Position numbers and translations under genes: made by a program. The notes beneath the pieces were generated by a model, which was not told the origin of the DNA, searched no databases, and saw nothing but the letters and a program-made list of their open reading frames with translations. Below are positions 54,729-63,793 of a DNA stretch of 64,000 nucleotides, piece by piece. This DNA is from Aquipseudomonas alcaligenes. GTDB taxonomy: Bacteria > Pseudomonadota > Gammaproteobacteria > Pseudomonadales > Pseudomonadaceae. The first letter of the stretch is position 1. Each line of letters opens with the position of its first letter. The stretch lies in NCBI RefSeq assembly GCF_900156545.1, contig NZ_FTNW01000001.1:372001-436000 (forward strand), read 5' to 3'.

Positions 54729-54835
54729 GTCTGGTTTCGCATCTCGACAAGGCAATCTGTGCGCTTGTCACCGCTGGGCACCAGGGCGTGCTCGACTATC
54801 CGTGGTCGCTTTTCATACGCGCACTCAAGGGGTGA
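54423..54835 (+). CDS. Tail assembly chaperone, -1 frameshift product (gpGT-like)
   Basis: T TTT TTC at 54677-54683 is in the zero frame as CAT TTT TTC, the canonical -1 slippery arrangement. After slipping, the -1 frame is open for 50 codons to TGA at 54833-54835, three bases before the tape measure ATG. The new part contains VSHLDKAICALVTAG and VLDYPWSLFIRALKG, which read as real protein and have no start codon of their own. The fused product is about 137 residues. Programmed frameshifting here is a conserved feature of tailed phages. Confidence 0.78.
54677..54683 (+). promoter_or_regulatory. Slippery heptamer for -1 ribosomal frameshift
   Basis: TTTTTTC read as T TTT TTC relative to the chaperone frame. 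The -1 frame continues without stop to 54835. Confidence 0.78.
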
Positions 54836-54838
54836 GAC

Positions 54839-57406
54839 ATGTCTGATGTAGAGCTGCGGCTTACGGCGGATCTAGACCAGGCACTCAAACAGGTGCGTGG
54901 GTTCAGCAAGGAATATGCTGGCCTGGTAGGGCAGATAGAAAAACCGCTTCGCCAGACGAACTTCGCCCGTGATCTAGAGCGTGACCTTGAAGGCAGTGGC
55001 AAGGCAATTCAGGCAGCCAAGGCGCGACTGTCGGAGCTGCAGCGCGAGCTGATAAACACTGACAATCCCACAGAGCGTCTCAAAGAGTCCTTCAAGGCTG
55101 CCGCCAGAGAGCTTCAGCGTCTGGAACGTGTTGAGGCGGCTCAGGTCAGCCAGCTTTCGCGGGTGCGGGCTGAACTCCGGGGCGCTGGAGTAGACACAAC
55201 TCGCTTGGCAGCTGAGCAGCGCCGTTTGAGCGCCGAGATGGCGAAGGGGCTGAGTGCTGGTCGTGCTGATGCTGCGGCGCGTGGGATTCGTGAGCGCGCC
55301 GCTGCACTCAAGCAGCAATCCATTGCCCAGCGGCAGGCAAACCTCGAGGCGGCCCGCGCGACCTTTGGCGTTACCCAGGCGCGCGCTGCCAAGCAGGAGT
55401 TGGTGAGCCTGCGGCAGCAGTTTGAGCTTTTGAAGAGTCGGGGAGGTTTGACCACCCAAGAGCTGGCAATGGCGCAGCGGCAGCTGAAGCAGCGCATTGC
55501 GGAGACCAAGCGAGAGCTCAAATCACTGCAAGGCGGCTTCAGTATCGACATTGGTGGTGCCGCTACAGGCGGAGGTGGGAAGGGCGGAGCGGCCGCCGCT
55601 GTTGCTGTTGCCACCGCTGCTGCTGCGGGAGCCGCTGCTACACAAGTGGCCCAGGGCGCGGATGAAGTTGGGCGCCTGGACACTCGTTTGAAGCTTGCCA
55701 CCAAATCCCAGGAAGAGTTCAACAGGGCGCAGTTCGAACTCGATCGTATCGCCGACGAGACGCAAGGGGATATCTCTGGGCTGGTCGGTCTTTACAGCCG
55801 TTTGCAGCGACCGCTCCGCGACGTTGGGATGGGGCAGAAGGAGACGCTTGAGACCATCGAGGCCGTGTCTCTGGCGATGAAGATTGGCGGCACATCCGCC
55901 GAGGAGTCCTCAGCTGCAATCCAGCAGCTCTCGCAGGCGCTTGCAAGCGGTACCCTGAGAGGAGACGAGTTCAACTCCGTACTTGAGCAGTCCGATCGCG
56001 TGGCTGGCGCGCTTGCCGATGAGTTCGGCGTGACCATTGGCCAGCTGCGGGAAATGGCCTCGCAAGGCCAGATTACTACCGAGGCTATCGTCAAGGCCTT
56101 TGGTAACCAGCTGCCCAAGCTGCGGCAGGAGTTCGCGCAGTTTTCGCCCGAGTTGACCACCGCCATTTCTCGGGCCGGAACCGAGCTGAAGCGCTATTGG
56201 GGGCGGCAGGCGAAGGAGTCTGGCGTTACTGACTACTTTGCCTCCGTGATCAATGATTACGCGAAGGGGGTCAATCAGGTCGCCAAGGCAGAACAGCAGA
56301 CCTACGATTCTCGCGCGGATAGCCTCCGCTCGCACAATGCAGAAATGGTGGACTTGCAGAAACAAGCCTCTGTGGCACGCAAGGCCGCGCTTGATGAGCA
56401 GGTGCGGAACACCGAGACGGCCCTGAAGAAGCAGGTTGAGGCTGAGCGGAAAGCCGCGAGCGAGCTGGCTAAGGCCAAGCAGGCGCAGCTGGAAACTCAG
56501 CAGCGTTACAAGGCCGCCTTGGCCGGCTTGAACAGCAGCGGGCAGGCCGCTGATCCCAGCTTCGGCCAGGCGTCTGCCCTGAAAGTTGGCGCCCGCCAGG
56601 CCTTGGAGAACGGTGACGTTGAAGAGGCGAAGCGGCAGGCCCAGGCCGCGCTTGAGATCCTGCAGCAGCTGGCCCAGGCTGGTGAGAACACCTATGGCTT
56701 TGCCGGTGTTATCAAGGAACTTCAGTCCATTGAGCAGTCCGCCGACGGCAAGAAGGTGGACGAGGCCCAGGCCAAGCTGGACAAGGCGAAAGAGGCTGCC
56801 GCTCAAACCAAGGCCGCGCTCGAGGAGCTGAAGGACATCAAGGTGCAGCCCACCCTGGATGCCGAGGCGCAGCAGGCGCTGCTGGATCAGATGGCGAGGC
56901 TGGCCGACCAGGCCAAGATCATCATGACGATCCCGGTGACCTACCAGAGGGGCGACTTCGACCCTGTCTCCGGCGACTACATCCTGCAGCAGCCCAACCT
57001 CACACCGCCTGGTGCTGGCTTCGCCGATGGGGGCTGGACCGGCCCAGGCGGCAAGTACCAGCCAGTAGGTGTGGTGCATGCCGGCGAGCACGTTCAGCCT
57101 CAGCGCATTGTGCGGGAGCCTGGGGCGCTGTCCTTTCTGGAGCGAATCCGCCGGGATGGCTTTCGCAGCACGCTGGCCAGCCTGCGAGATGGCTACGCCG
57201 AAGGTGGATTGGTCGGGCCTCGCAGTCTACCGACCATTCCGTCGATTCCGCCGAGCCTGCTGGAGGCTGGCGGCGGGAGCGCCGAAAGCTTGGGCACCCT
57301 GGTGCTGCAGCTGGGCGGCCAGCAGTTCTCGGTGCAGGCCCCGCGCAGCACGGCGGAGGAGCTGAGCCGAACCGCCAGAAAGTTGGGCGCCACGCGCCGC
57401 GGATAA
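54839..57406 (+). CDS. Tail tape measure protein
   Basis: 855 residues. Long N-terminal coiled coils (RLSELQRELINTDNPTERLK), a Gly/Ala-rich hydrophobic stretch (about 240-275) and a tape-measure N-terminal-type domain (GDEFNSVLEQSDRVAGALAD, about 380-400), then more coiled coil and a Gly-rich tail. It sets tail length; with the usual 0.15 nm per residue about 130 nm is expected. The ATG follows AAGGGGTGA. Confidence 0.9.
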   Translation: MSDVELRLTADLDQALKQVRGFSKEYAGLVGQIEKPLRQTNFARDLERDLEGSGKAIQAAKARLSELQRELINTDNPTERLKESFKAAARELQRLERVEAAQVSQLSRVRAELRGAGVDTTRLAAEQRRLSAEMAKGLSAGRADAAARGIRERAAALKQQSIAQRQANLEAARATFGVTQARAAKQELVSLRQQFELLKSRGGLTTQELAMAQRQLKQRIAETKRELKSLQGGFSIDIGGAATGGGGKGGAAAAVAVATAAAAGAAATQVAQGADEVGRLDTRLKLATKSQEEFNRAQFELDRIADETQGDISGLVGLYSRLQRPLRDVGMGQKETLETIEAVSLAMKIGGTSAEESSAAIQQLSQALASGTLRGDEFNSVLEQSDRVAGALADEFGVTIGQLREMASQGQITTEAIVKAFGNQLPKLRQEFAQFSPELTTAISRAGTELKRYWGRQAKESGVTDYFASVINDYAKGVNQVAKAEQQTYDSRADSLRSHNAEMVDLQKQASVARKAALDEQVRNTETALKKQVEAERKAASELAKAKQAQLETQQRYKAALAGLNSSGQAADPSFGQASALKVGARQALENGDVEEAKRQAQAALEILQQLAQAGENTYGFAGVIKELQSIEQSADGKKVDEAQAKLDKAKEAAAQTKAALEELKDIKVQPTLDAEAQQALLDQMARLADQAKIIMTIPVTYQRGDFDPVSGDYILQQPNLTPPGAGFADGGWTGPGGKYQPVGVVHAGEHVQPQRIVREPGALSFLERIRRDGFRSTLASLRDGYAEGGLVGPRSLPTIPSIPPSLLEAGGGSAESLGTLVLQLGGQQFSVQAPRSTAEELSRTARKLGATRRG

Positions 57407-57407
57407 C

Positions 57408-57433
57408 AGCCCGCTTCGGCGGGCTTTCTTTTG
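57408..57433 (+). terminator. UUCG-loop terminator after the tape measure gene
   Basis: AGCCCGC, TTCG, GCGGGCT, then TTCTTTT. Same design as 54385-54407. Confidence 0.8.
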
Positions 57434-57445
57434 CCTGGAGTTTCT

Positions 57446-57964
57446 ATGTCCCTACCGCGAGTGATGCTCGGCGGCGTCGAGATCGTTGTGCACGCCGGCG
57501 TGCCGGAGCAGGCAGACGCCCCTGTCGTGGCAGAAACCATCATCCGCATGGGGCAGGGTGGCGGGGTAAAGCTCACCCACTTCCGCAAGGCCGGGGGGAC
57601 CATCAGTGGCCAGGGCTGGATGCCGCCAGGCCTGGATGGTCTCGACTATGGCCAACCGCTGGAACTGCGCTTGACCAAGCAGCAAAGCATCACGCAGGCC
57701 AGCCACCTCGGCATCACCCTCACCAGTACACCGCGGCCAGACATGGCGCCTTGGGCTCAGGCCCTGGTCGGTCGTGACTGGGTGCCAACGCCTATGTCGC
57801 TTTCTGGCCTGGCTGCGACCGTGGTTCCTTTGCCCGGCGCCAAGATGTACAGCGTGCAGTGGATGCCCCGCTACTGGGTGTTCGCGCAGCGCCCTGTCCA
57901 GCAGATGAACCCGGGAGATCCTTCTCGACCACACAGTTGGTCGATTCCGTGGGAGGAGGTCTGA
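57446..57964 (+). CDS. Phage tail protein of unknown function
   Basis: 172 residues from ATG at 57446 after CTGGAG. First gene after the tape measure, where distal tail or baseplate components start. Beta-rich; contains LGGVEIVVHAGVPEQADAPV and PMSLSGLAATVVPLPGAKMY. No family recognised. Confidence 0.65.
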   Translation: MSLPRVMLGGVEIVVHAGVPEQADAPVVAETIIRMGQGGGVKLTHFRKAGGTISGQGWMPPGLDGLDYGQPLELRLTKQQSITQASHLGITLTSTPRPDMAPWAQALVGRDWVPTPMSLSGLAATVVPLPGAKMYSVQWMPRYWVFAQRPVQQMNPGDPSRPHSWSIPWEEV

Positions 57965-59703
57965 TGCAGGTCGGTATCGATGCACTCAACACCGCCGCCC
58001 TGAACGATTCCTCCGGTGCCGGCAGCCCGCCAACACCAGAGCCCATCCCCACGGGCGTGGCATTCACCTGGCGTGACCAGGTGCTGATCAACGGCTTCGA
58101 CGTCAGCAGTGTCATCACTGGCGAGGTGGAGGTTGACCGCGAGCGCGGTGCGGCCGGCATTGCCGACTTCGCCCTGTTCATGAGCGAGGACCCGAACCCG
58201 CAGGAGTGGGTAGGGCGCCAGGTGATCATCAACTACCTGAGCACCGCTGGCGGGGTAACCACCAGTGCGCGGCTGTTCACGGGCAGCATCGAATCCACTA
58301 CCTGGGACCCGCTAACGCGCCAGTTGGCCTGCGCCTGCAGCGATCGTCTGCAACAGCGCGTCGAGCGCCTGAGCGTCGCCCAGGTCGATGCGCTGACGCC
58401 GTGCTACTGGTCGGCGGATGTCTTCGAGCCTGCCTCGGGTCGCAGCCGTTGGGAGTATGCCGAGGAGCGGCTGAGCACCCTGCGCGCGAGCCTGGACTGT
58501 GATGCCTACGGTGCGCTGCGGCTGACGTCTTGGTACGCCGGCCCGGTGGAGTATGTGTTCGGGCCGGATACCACGGTGTACCAGAGCGTGGCAGTGAGCT
58601 ACGCCGACCTGGGCACGCTGACCAACGTGGTGGAGATCGAGGCCGACTACCGCTACCCGCGGCTGCGGCAGAACGTCACCACCTTTGTGTGGGATCACCC
58701 GGGCAATGACGGATCGAGCGGCATCCGGGGCTTCTGCTCCTGGCGCCCCGAGTCCACTGAGCTGCCGGATGTGGAGATGATCCGCTCGGCCACCTCCAGC
58801 GCCGGGCTGGTAATGGTGAACGCCAGATTCGATCGCCTGCCGCCGAGTGACGGCAACCCCTGCGGCGACGGCAACCCCTGGATCAACACCTACACCGAGT
58901 TGCTGCTGGGCGCGGCCTGGGGCGGCGCGCGCCGTTGGGTGCAGAGCGTCACAGAGCAATACCAGCTGCGGGTCGAGGCGCCTTCCAGCATCGCTGATGT
59001 CGGCGAGGTCTTCGCCCGTGAGGGCTCGGCTGTCGAGATCGAGAGCGACCGGGCTGAGCGCTGGGAGCAGGGCCTGCGGGAACAGTCCGAGGGCGGCTTG
59101 GTGGTGGGTGGCTACGAGACCGAAGACGAGGACCTGCGGGCAGAGGAGCGGCGGCAGCTGTTCCTGCGCTGCCTGCTCAACCAGGCCGCCACCACCATCG
59201 TCAGGGCGCACAACGCCACCGAGCTGAGCTGGGATGTGCCCACCAGCCTGGTGATGGAGTTGGACCTGGGCCAGACCCTCAGGCTTGCCGACCAGGGTGT
59301 GGTCGGTGTCGGCCGGTGCAGCCGGCTGCAGCACCGCCTGGACAAGCAGGCAGGCGCTGCGCTGACCACCATCACCATCTCGGTAATGCGCGGTGGTGGT
59401 TCGGTGAATGACCCGCTCACACCGCCACCGCCTCCGGCAGAGCCGCCGCCTGGCGGTGGCGGGGTAGGTACAAGCCCGGGCCTGGCAACGCAGCTCGGCG
59501 GCCGTGACGACAGCGGCACCTACGACGATGAGCTGGATGGATTCAGTGGCAACTACGACAACTTCGACAACAGCTACGAGCGCTTCCCGCGCCGATTCAG
59601 CCTCACGGCCCCTGAGATACCGTCCGCGATGGTGGATGAGCAGATCGTGCCGGTGGGGCAGACCTACCGCATTGCCATTCCCAATGACCCCCTGGAGCTA
59701 TAG
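57964..59703 (+). CDS. Phage tail protein, probable baseplate hub component
   Basis: 579 residues from ATG at 57964 (TGATG overlap with previous stop, GGAGGAGG upstream). Beta-rich main part containing VLINGFDVSSVITGEVEVDR and RDQVLING-like phage tail motifs; C-terminus has a Pro/Gly linker (PPPPPAEPPPGGGG) and an acidic Asp/Tyr-rich tail. Size and position match baseplate hub proteins of Pseudomonas siphophages; not certain. Confidence 0.65.
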   Translation: MQVGIDALNTAALNDSSGAGSPPTPEPIPTGVAFTWRDQVLINGFDVSSVITGEVEVDRERGAAGIADFALFMSEDPNPQEWVGRQVIINYLSTAGGVTTSARLFTGSIESTTWDPLTRQLACACSDRLQQRVERLSVAQVDALTPCYWSADVFEPASGRSRWEYAEERLSTLRASLDCDAYGALRLTSWYAGPVEYVFGPDTTVYQSVAVSYADLGTLTNVVEIEADYRYPRLRQNVTTFVWDHPGNDGSSGIRGFCSWRPESTELPDVEMIRSATSSAGLVMVNARFDRLPPSDGNPCGDGNPWINTYTELLLGAAWGGARRWVQSVTEQYQLRVEAPSSIADVGEVFAREGSAVEIESDRAERWEQGLREQSEGGLVVGGYETEDEDLRAEERRQLFLRCLLNQAATTIVRAHNATELSWDVPTSLVMELDLGQTLRLADQGVVGVGRCSRLQHRLDKQAGAALTTITISVMRGGGSVNDPLTPPPPPAEPPPGGGGVGTSPGLATQLGGRDDSGTYDDELDGFSGNYDNFDNSYERFPRRFSLTAPEIPSAMVDEQIVPVGQTYRIAIPNDPLEL

Positions 59704-59706
59704 CCA

Positions 59707-60093
59707 ATGAACAGCCTTGGTGACGAGCGCCGCGCGCTTGGGCGCGCCCTGGTGCAGCAGCGTACTGGCAGGAGCACTGTCGATGCGCTCAACCGCGTGG
59801 TGGGGCGCCAGAAGGCGAAGAAAACTCTGAAGCTGCTGGACCCGCGCGGCGCCCTTGTGGCGCAGCGCGGCCGTTCTGACTACACCGATACCCGGCCCAA
59901 TCAGGCTGGCGGTACCGGCGTGGCCTGGCCGTTGGTGGAGTCCGACTACGACGCGCGGACTTACCACGCTAGTGGGCTGGCCAGCAGCGATGGGCTCTTC
60001 ACGATCCCCGCGATCGATAAACTGGTGCTGACCGATGCGGAGGGCAGGACTGGCGAGGTCCGGCTGGCTGAGCCGCCGGCGCCGACACCATGA
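59707..60093 (+). CDS. Phage tail protein of unknown function
   Basis: 128 residues. Basic N-terminal helix (NSLGDERRALGRALVQQRTG, then RQKAKKTLKLLDPRG) and a C-terminal beta part. It follows the putative hub gene by three bases and overlaps the next by four (ATGA). Confidence 0.6.
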   Translation: MNSLGDERRALGRALVQQRTGRSTVDALNRVVGRQKAKKTLKLLDPRGALVAQRGRSDYTDTRPNQAGGTGVAWPLVESDYDARTYHASGLASSDGLFTIPAIDKLVLTDAEGRTGEVRLAEPPAPTP

Positions 60094-61670
60094 CCGGGCG
60101 CGTACTGGTGTGGCCGTGGCATGGCCGCCTGCAGAACGGGCAGATCAGGTTGGCCAACGGCAGTTTCAGGGCGCATCCCCAGCCGCAGAACAGTGAGGTG
60201 ACCCTCAACCTGTTCGGGCCCGGGGATACCCACCACATCAAGGTGGGCGGCATTGAGCCGATCACGTCAGCCGAGGCCGCCCTGGCGCCGCCCGGCGGGC
60301 AGTGGTGGGCCGGTGAGGCGCTGCTTAGCGGCACCATGCTCTACGGGAAGTCGCTCGATGGCTGGATCTACCAGGGGCCCGGGTATTCGCGCTGGTGGGT
60401 GAAGATCCAGGGCGTGAGCGTGGGTACCAGCGCCACCACTGGCACCTTCCGTGTTCGGCGCTTTGGTGTGTTTGGCGGCGAGCCTGATACCCGCAACTTT
60501 AACTTCACGCTCAGTGCCGGGCGTTGCCCACCCGCTGAGGCCGCCCGGATCGGTGCGGATCTCGGCGGCAGCAACGTGGGCTACCTCAGGCTGCATGCCG
60601 TGAGCGAAACCGGGCGCACGGCTGTGCTCGCATTGGTGACGCGCAACACCGGGCCGAGCAATGACCGCCGCCCCCGCGCCTACCGCTTCTTCCTGGCCAG
60701 CGTCAGCGGTGACGGCGAGAGCCTGGCCATCAGCCTGTCCGAGCTTTACGGCATCGACGAGATCGCACCGCAGCCCGCCCCGCAGCCGGATCGCGGCTTT
60801 GTGCGACTGAAGCCGTCAGTTGCGGAGGAGACCGGCCGGGAGCCCTACCTGCAGAACGGGGAGATAGTCGCCTACGACGTGACCTACACCTTGGACAGTG
60901 ACTCCGGGTTCGAGGTGACCACCACGCCTACGGCTTTCACGGTACCGGGCACCTACACCGATGAGCGGCGGGTGATGCTGCAGGTGAGGTTGAGCGGGGA
61001 GACGCCGGTGCCGGTGTATGCCACGGCCAGGTATACCTGCACGGTGCCATGGCCGACCTTGCAATGGGTCACCTCGCGCGAGCGCAAGCGGCGCGAGTGG
61101 CTGACCGGCGGGGTGGGTACGCTCGAAGAGGCGATGATCAGCCTGACCGGCAGCGTGTCGGTGACGGCGCAGGTGGAGTTCTCGGTCGGCGACTGGGTTG
61201 ATCAGGTGGTGGTCAGCTGCTCCAGCTCCGTGGATACGGGCGAGTATATGTTCGGTTCCGGAATGCCAACCGAGGCGGTGGACAACAGCTACGTCGCCAC
61301 CGGTCTGGCGGGCACGATGTCCCTGGTGGTGCCCAACCTGCCGTTGCAGTACCTGGGGCCTGTGCTCTTCGGCGGTTTCGCCTGGGGCTCCGATACCCGG
61401 CAGCCTGGGTTCAACACCAGCATTGGTGTGCCGGGGCAGTTGCCGGCTGTGCGCAACTACCTGCTGCGCCTCGATCTGCTCAGTAACAACCTGGTGGCCG
61501 CTTCCGGACGAATCGACTCCGGGCCGCAGTCCTACATCAGTGCGATCGCCGCCGGAAGTGCTGTGCCCTACAGCGGCGCCTATCCCGCTGGGGGGCTGTC
61601 TGCCTTTGGCAGCTACAACCCCGTCACCGGCGACGTTGAAATCGCCTCAACCCCTGTGAACTGGATCTAG
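60090..61670 (+). CDS. Large phage tail protein of unknown function
   Basis: 526 residues, nearly all beta and Gly/Thr/Ser-rich, no helix bundle or catalytic motif seen; begins MTGRVLVWPWHGRLQNGQIR. Probably a tail-tip or fibre-base component given position after the hub and before fibre genes. ATGA overlap upstream. Confidence 0.6.
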   Translation: MTGRVLVWPWHGRLQNGQIRLANGSFRAHPQPQNSEVTLNLFGPGDTHHIKVGGIEPITSAEAALAPPGGQWWAGEALLSGTMLYGKSLDGWIYQGPGYSRWWVKIQGVSVGTSATTGTFRVRRFGVFGGEPDTRNFNFTLSAGRCPPAEAARIGADLGGSNVGYLRLHAVSETGRTAVLALVTRNTGPSNDRRPRAYRFFLASVSGDGESLAISLSELYGIDEIAPQPAPQPDRGFVRLKPSVAEETGREPYLQNGEIVAYDVTYTLDSDSGFEVTTTPTAFTVPGTYTDERRVMLQVRLSGETPVPVYATARYTCTVPWPTLQWVTSRERKRREWLTGGVGTLEEAMISLTGSVSVTAQVEFSVGDWVDQVVVSCSSSVDTGEYMFGSGMPTEAVDNSYVATGLAGTMSLVVPNLPLQYLGPVLFGGFAWGSDTRQPGFNTSIGVPGQLPAVRNYLLRLDLLSNNLVAASGRIDSGPQSYISAIAAGSAVPYSGAYPAGGLSAFGSYNPVTGDVEIASTPVNWI

Positions 61671-61675
61671 TGACC

Positions 61676-62374
61676 ATGCAGCGATTCGTTAACAACTGGT
61701 CCACCACGCTCCTGGCACCGCTGCTGGCTGGCGACTCGGAGCTGTCTGTTTCCGCCGCTATGGCTGCCAAGGTGGCCGCGCGCCTGCAGGATGCCGGCGA
61801 CTATCTCGACCTCACCATCAGCCCGGAAGGGGCCGCCCCGGAGATCATCCGGATCACCGGCGCCGGCACGGGCGTGCTGGCGATTGGCGGGAGAGGGCGC
61901 GAGGGAACCGCCACGCCCAGCAGTTGGCCGGCGGGCACCGTGGTGCGCTGTACCGCGACTGCCGGCTTGCTGGAGTCCCTGCAAAGTGCACCTGCTGTGG
62001 GCTTGCCCGATGCGCAGCTGTACACCGGCCCCGGCCCGCTGGTGATCGACGGTAGCGCGGCAGAGGTGGTCTGGCAGATGGGGGCTGGCATCACCACGCC
62101 GCAGATCCACCTGGTGGAGACCGGGCGGGTCAGGGCCAACGTGGTGGTCTTCGCCTACAACATGTCGGCCTCGCCGGTGCAGCTCACGGTTCTGGATCAG
62201 TCCGGAGACGGGCTGACCAACCTCGACTCGCTGGCCTCGGTATCCAGCATCACGCTGGCACCGCTGGAAGTTGGCCGGGCGCCCAACACACGGTTCGCCA
62301 AGATTCTGGACCTGCCGTGGATGGCGCTCGGTTACTACAACTACGAGGAGGATGGCGTGGTGCCTCCTGCCTGA
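61676..62374 (+). CDS. Phage tail protein of unknown function
   Basis: 232 residues from ATG at 61676; a GTG six bases earlier (61670), overlapping the previous stop, is an alternative. MQRFVNNWSTTLLAPLLAGD and GEGREGT-like IGGRGREGTATPSSW followed by a beta domain resemble N-terminal parts of tail fibre-associated proteins. Not assigned. Confidence 0.6.
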   Translation: MQRFVNNWSTTLLAPLLAGDSELSVSAAMAAKVAARLQDAGDYLDLTISPEGAAPEIIRITGAGTGVLAIGGRGREGTATPSSWPAGTVVRCTATAGLLESLQSAPAVGLPDAQLYTGPGPLVIDGSAAEVVWQMGAGITTPQIHLVETGRVRANVVVFAYNMSASPVQLTVLDQSGDGLTNLDSLASVSSITLAPLEVGRAPNTRFAKILDLPWMALGYYNYEEDGVVPPA

Positions 62375-62458
62375 GCCGTTGCCCTAGTTCCGCCTCTCTG
62401 CTGCTGAGCCTCAGCGGCGCCTGAACCTGACCCCATTCCAGACAGGAGAAAGCCAGCC

Positions 62459-63028
62459 ATGCAGCCGGCCCGCCAAGACTTGCCCGTTGTTCCGGGCACG
62501 ACCTACCGCGACACCGTGCGGCTGATGCAGCCGGACTACGCCTACAAGCTGATCACGCAGATCAGCGGCGCGCCTGCCGTGCTTTCCGTGCCGCAGCATG
62601 GCCTGGCCGGCGACTGGCCGGTGTGGGTGCGCGGAGTGGCTGGCCTGCCGGCCATCAACCGGGAGCCGCCGAAGGTGCTGCCGCACCGCGCCAAGCGCCT
62701 GGATGCGAACTCGCTGGAGGTGAACGCGGTTTCCGCGGAGGGCGCCCGGCCCGAGGGTGGCCAGCTGATCTACCGCCTGCCGGTTGATATCTCGGCGGCT
62801 GAGGTGCGCATGCGCTTCAGCGGCCTGCAGGGTGATGACCTGGTGCTGGAGATCGGCTCCGGCCTGGAGCGGCCCGCCCCCGGCACCGTTACTCGAGTGC
62901 TGACGCCCCAGCAAACGGCGCTGCTGGATGGCGATTGGCGGTACACCTTCGAGGTGGAGTTCGCTGACGGCACGATCACCCGCTACTTCGAGGGTGGCCC
63001 GGCAAAAGCGGGGGGCTGCCATGGATGA
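62459..63028 (+). CDS. Phage tail/fibre accessory protein, unknown
   Basis: 189 residues, two beta domains (about 10-100 and 105-180; DISAAEVRMRFSG, DWRYTFEVEFADGTITRYF). The pattern recalls baseplate upper-protein (BppU)-like N-terminal domains. CAGGAGAAAG precedes the ATG. It overlaps the next gene by eight bases. Confidence 0.55.
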   Translation: MQPARQDLPVVPGTTYRDTVRLMQPDYAYKLITQISGAPAVLSVPQHGLAGDWPVWVRGVAGLPAINREPPKVLPHRAKRLDANSLEVNAVSAEGARPEGGQLIYRLPVDISAAEVRMRFSGLQGDDLVLEIGSGLERPAPGTVTRVLTPQQTALLDGDWRYTFEVEFADGTITRYFEGGPAKAGGCHG

Positions 63029-63200
63029 AGGCGCCTATCTGGCAACGCTGGAGTTCACCAACAGCGAGACGGCCGAGGTTGAGCGCGAGTACCTGGTGAG
63101 CCTGCAGCAGCAGGAGGTGGTGCTGGTGGAGCAGGGCAGCCAAGGCCCGCCCGGCCCGCCCGGAGAGGGTGCTGCCGCCTGGCAGCAGAAAGATTGGTGA
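63021..63200 (+). CDS. Small protein with collagen-like tip
   Basis: 59 residues from ATG at 63021: a beta hairpin (AEVEREYLVSLQQQEVVLVE) followed by GSQGPPGPPGEG, a short collagen-like Gly-x-y stretch. Such segments occur in trimeric fibre proteins; here it may link or cap the fibre. Confidence 0.6.
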   Translation: MDEGAYLATLEFTNSETAEVEREYLVSLQQQEVVLVEQGSQGPPGPPGEGAAAWQQKDW

Positions 63201-63222
63201 ATCACTACTGCAGGAACCCGCT

Positions 63223-63789
63223 ATGGCCCTGGTCAAATTCTTCAAAGTCACCTCGCTGCCCAGCACGCTGGAGCCGGACAGCCTCTATTTCGTCCTCAAC
63301 TCGGGGTATACCGAGTCCTACCTGACCAACGCCGCCGGCGAGGCCAAGGCGATCGGCAACAGCGCGATGATCAACGCGCTGATCGCTGATGCCCTCAGCA
63401 GCCTGCCGTCATCGGGCGCGCCTGTGTTGTATGCCGCCGACATCGCCGCGCGCGATGCGCTGGAGCCGAGCCTGACGCAGGCGGTGTTCGTGCTGGTGGC
63501 CGATGCCACCGATGACCCGACCGTGAGCGCTGGCGCGGCGATGTACGCCTGGAACCCGTCGACCAGCACCTGGATCAAGGTGGCCGAATACGAATCCATG
63601 GACGTGACGGTGACCTGGGCCTCGATTGTCGGCGGCCCCAGCTCGACGCCGGCACAGATCGACAGCGCCGTGTCGGCATCGCACACGCATGCCAACAAGG
63701 CCATGCTGGACAAGCTGAGCGAGAGCGGCGGTCTGTTGCGCTTCAATGGCAGCCCGATCCCAGCGGAGTGGGACGGCGCGAACTGGTGA
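63223..63789 (+). CDS. Tail fibre-like protein, paralogue A
   Basis: 188 residues from ATG at 63223, after CAGGA. The N-terminus MALVKFFKVTSLPSTLEPDS is repeated in diverged form by the next gene. Contains WNPSTSTWIKVAEYESMDVT and a His-rich SASHTHANKAMLDKL segment common in tail fibres. Probably part of the host-recognition fibre. Confidence 0.7.
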   Translation: MALVKFFKVTSLPSTLEPDSLYFVLNSGYTESYLTNAAGEAKAIGNSAMINALIADALSSLPSSGAPVLYAADIAARDALEPSLTQAVFVLVADATDDPTVSAGAAMYAWNPSTSTWIKVAEYESMDVTVTWASIVGGPSSTPAQIDSAVSASHTHANKAMLDKLSESGGLLRFNGSPIPAEWDGANW

Positions 63790-63793
63790 TCCC

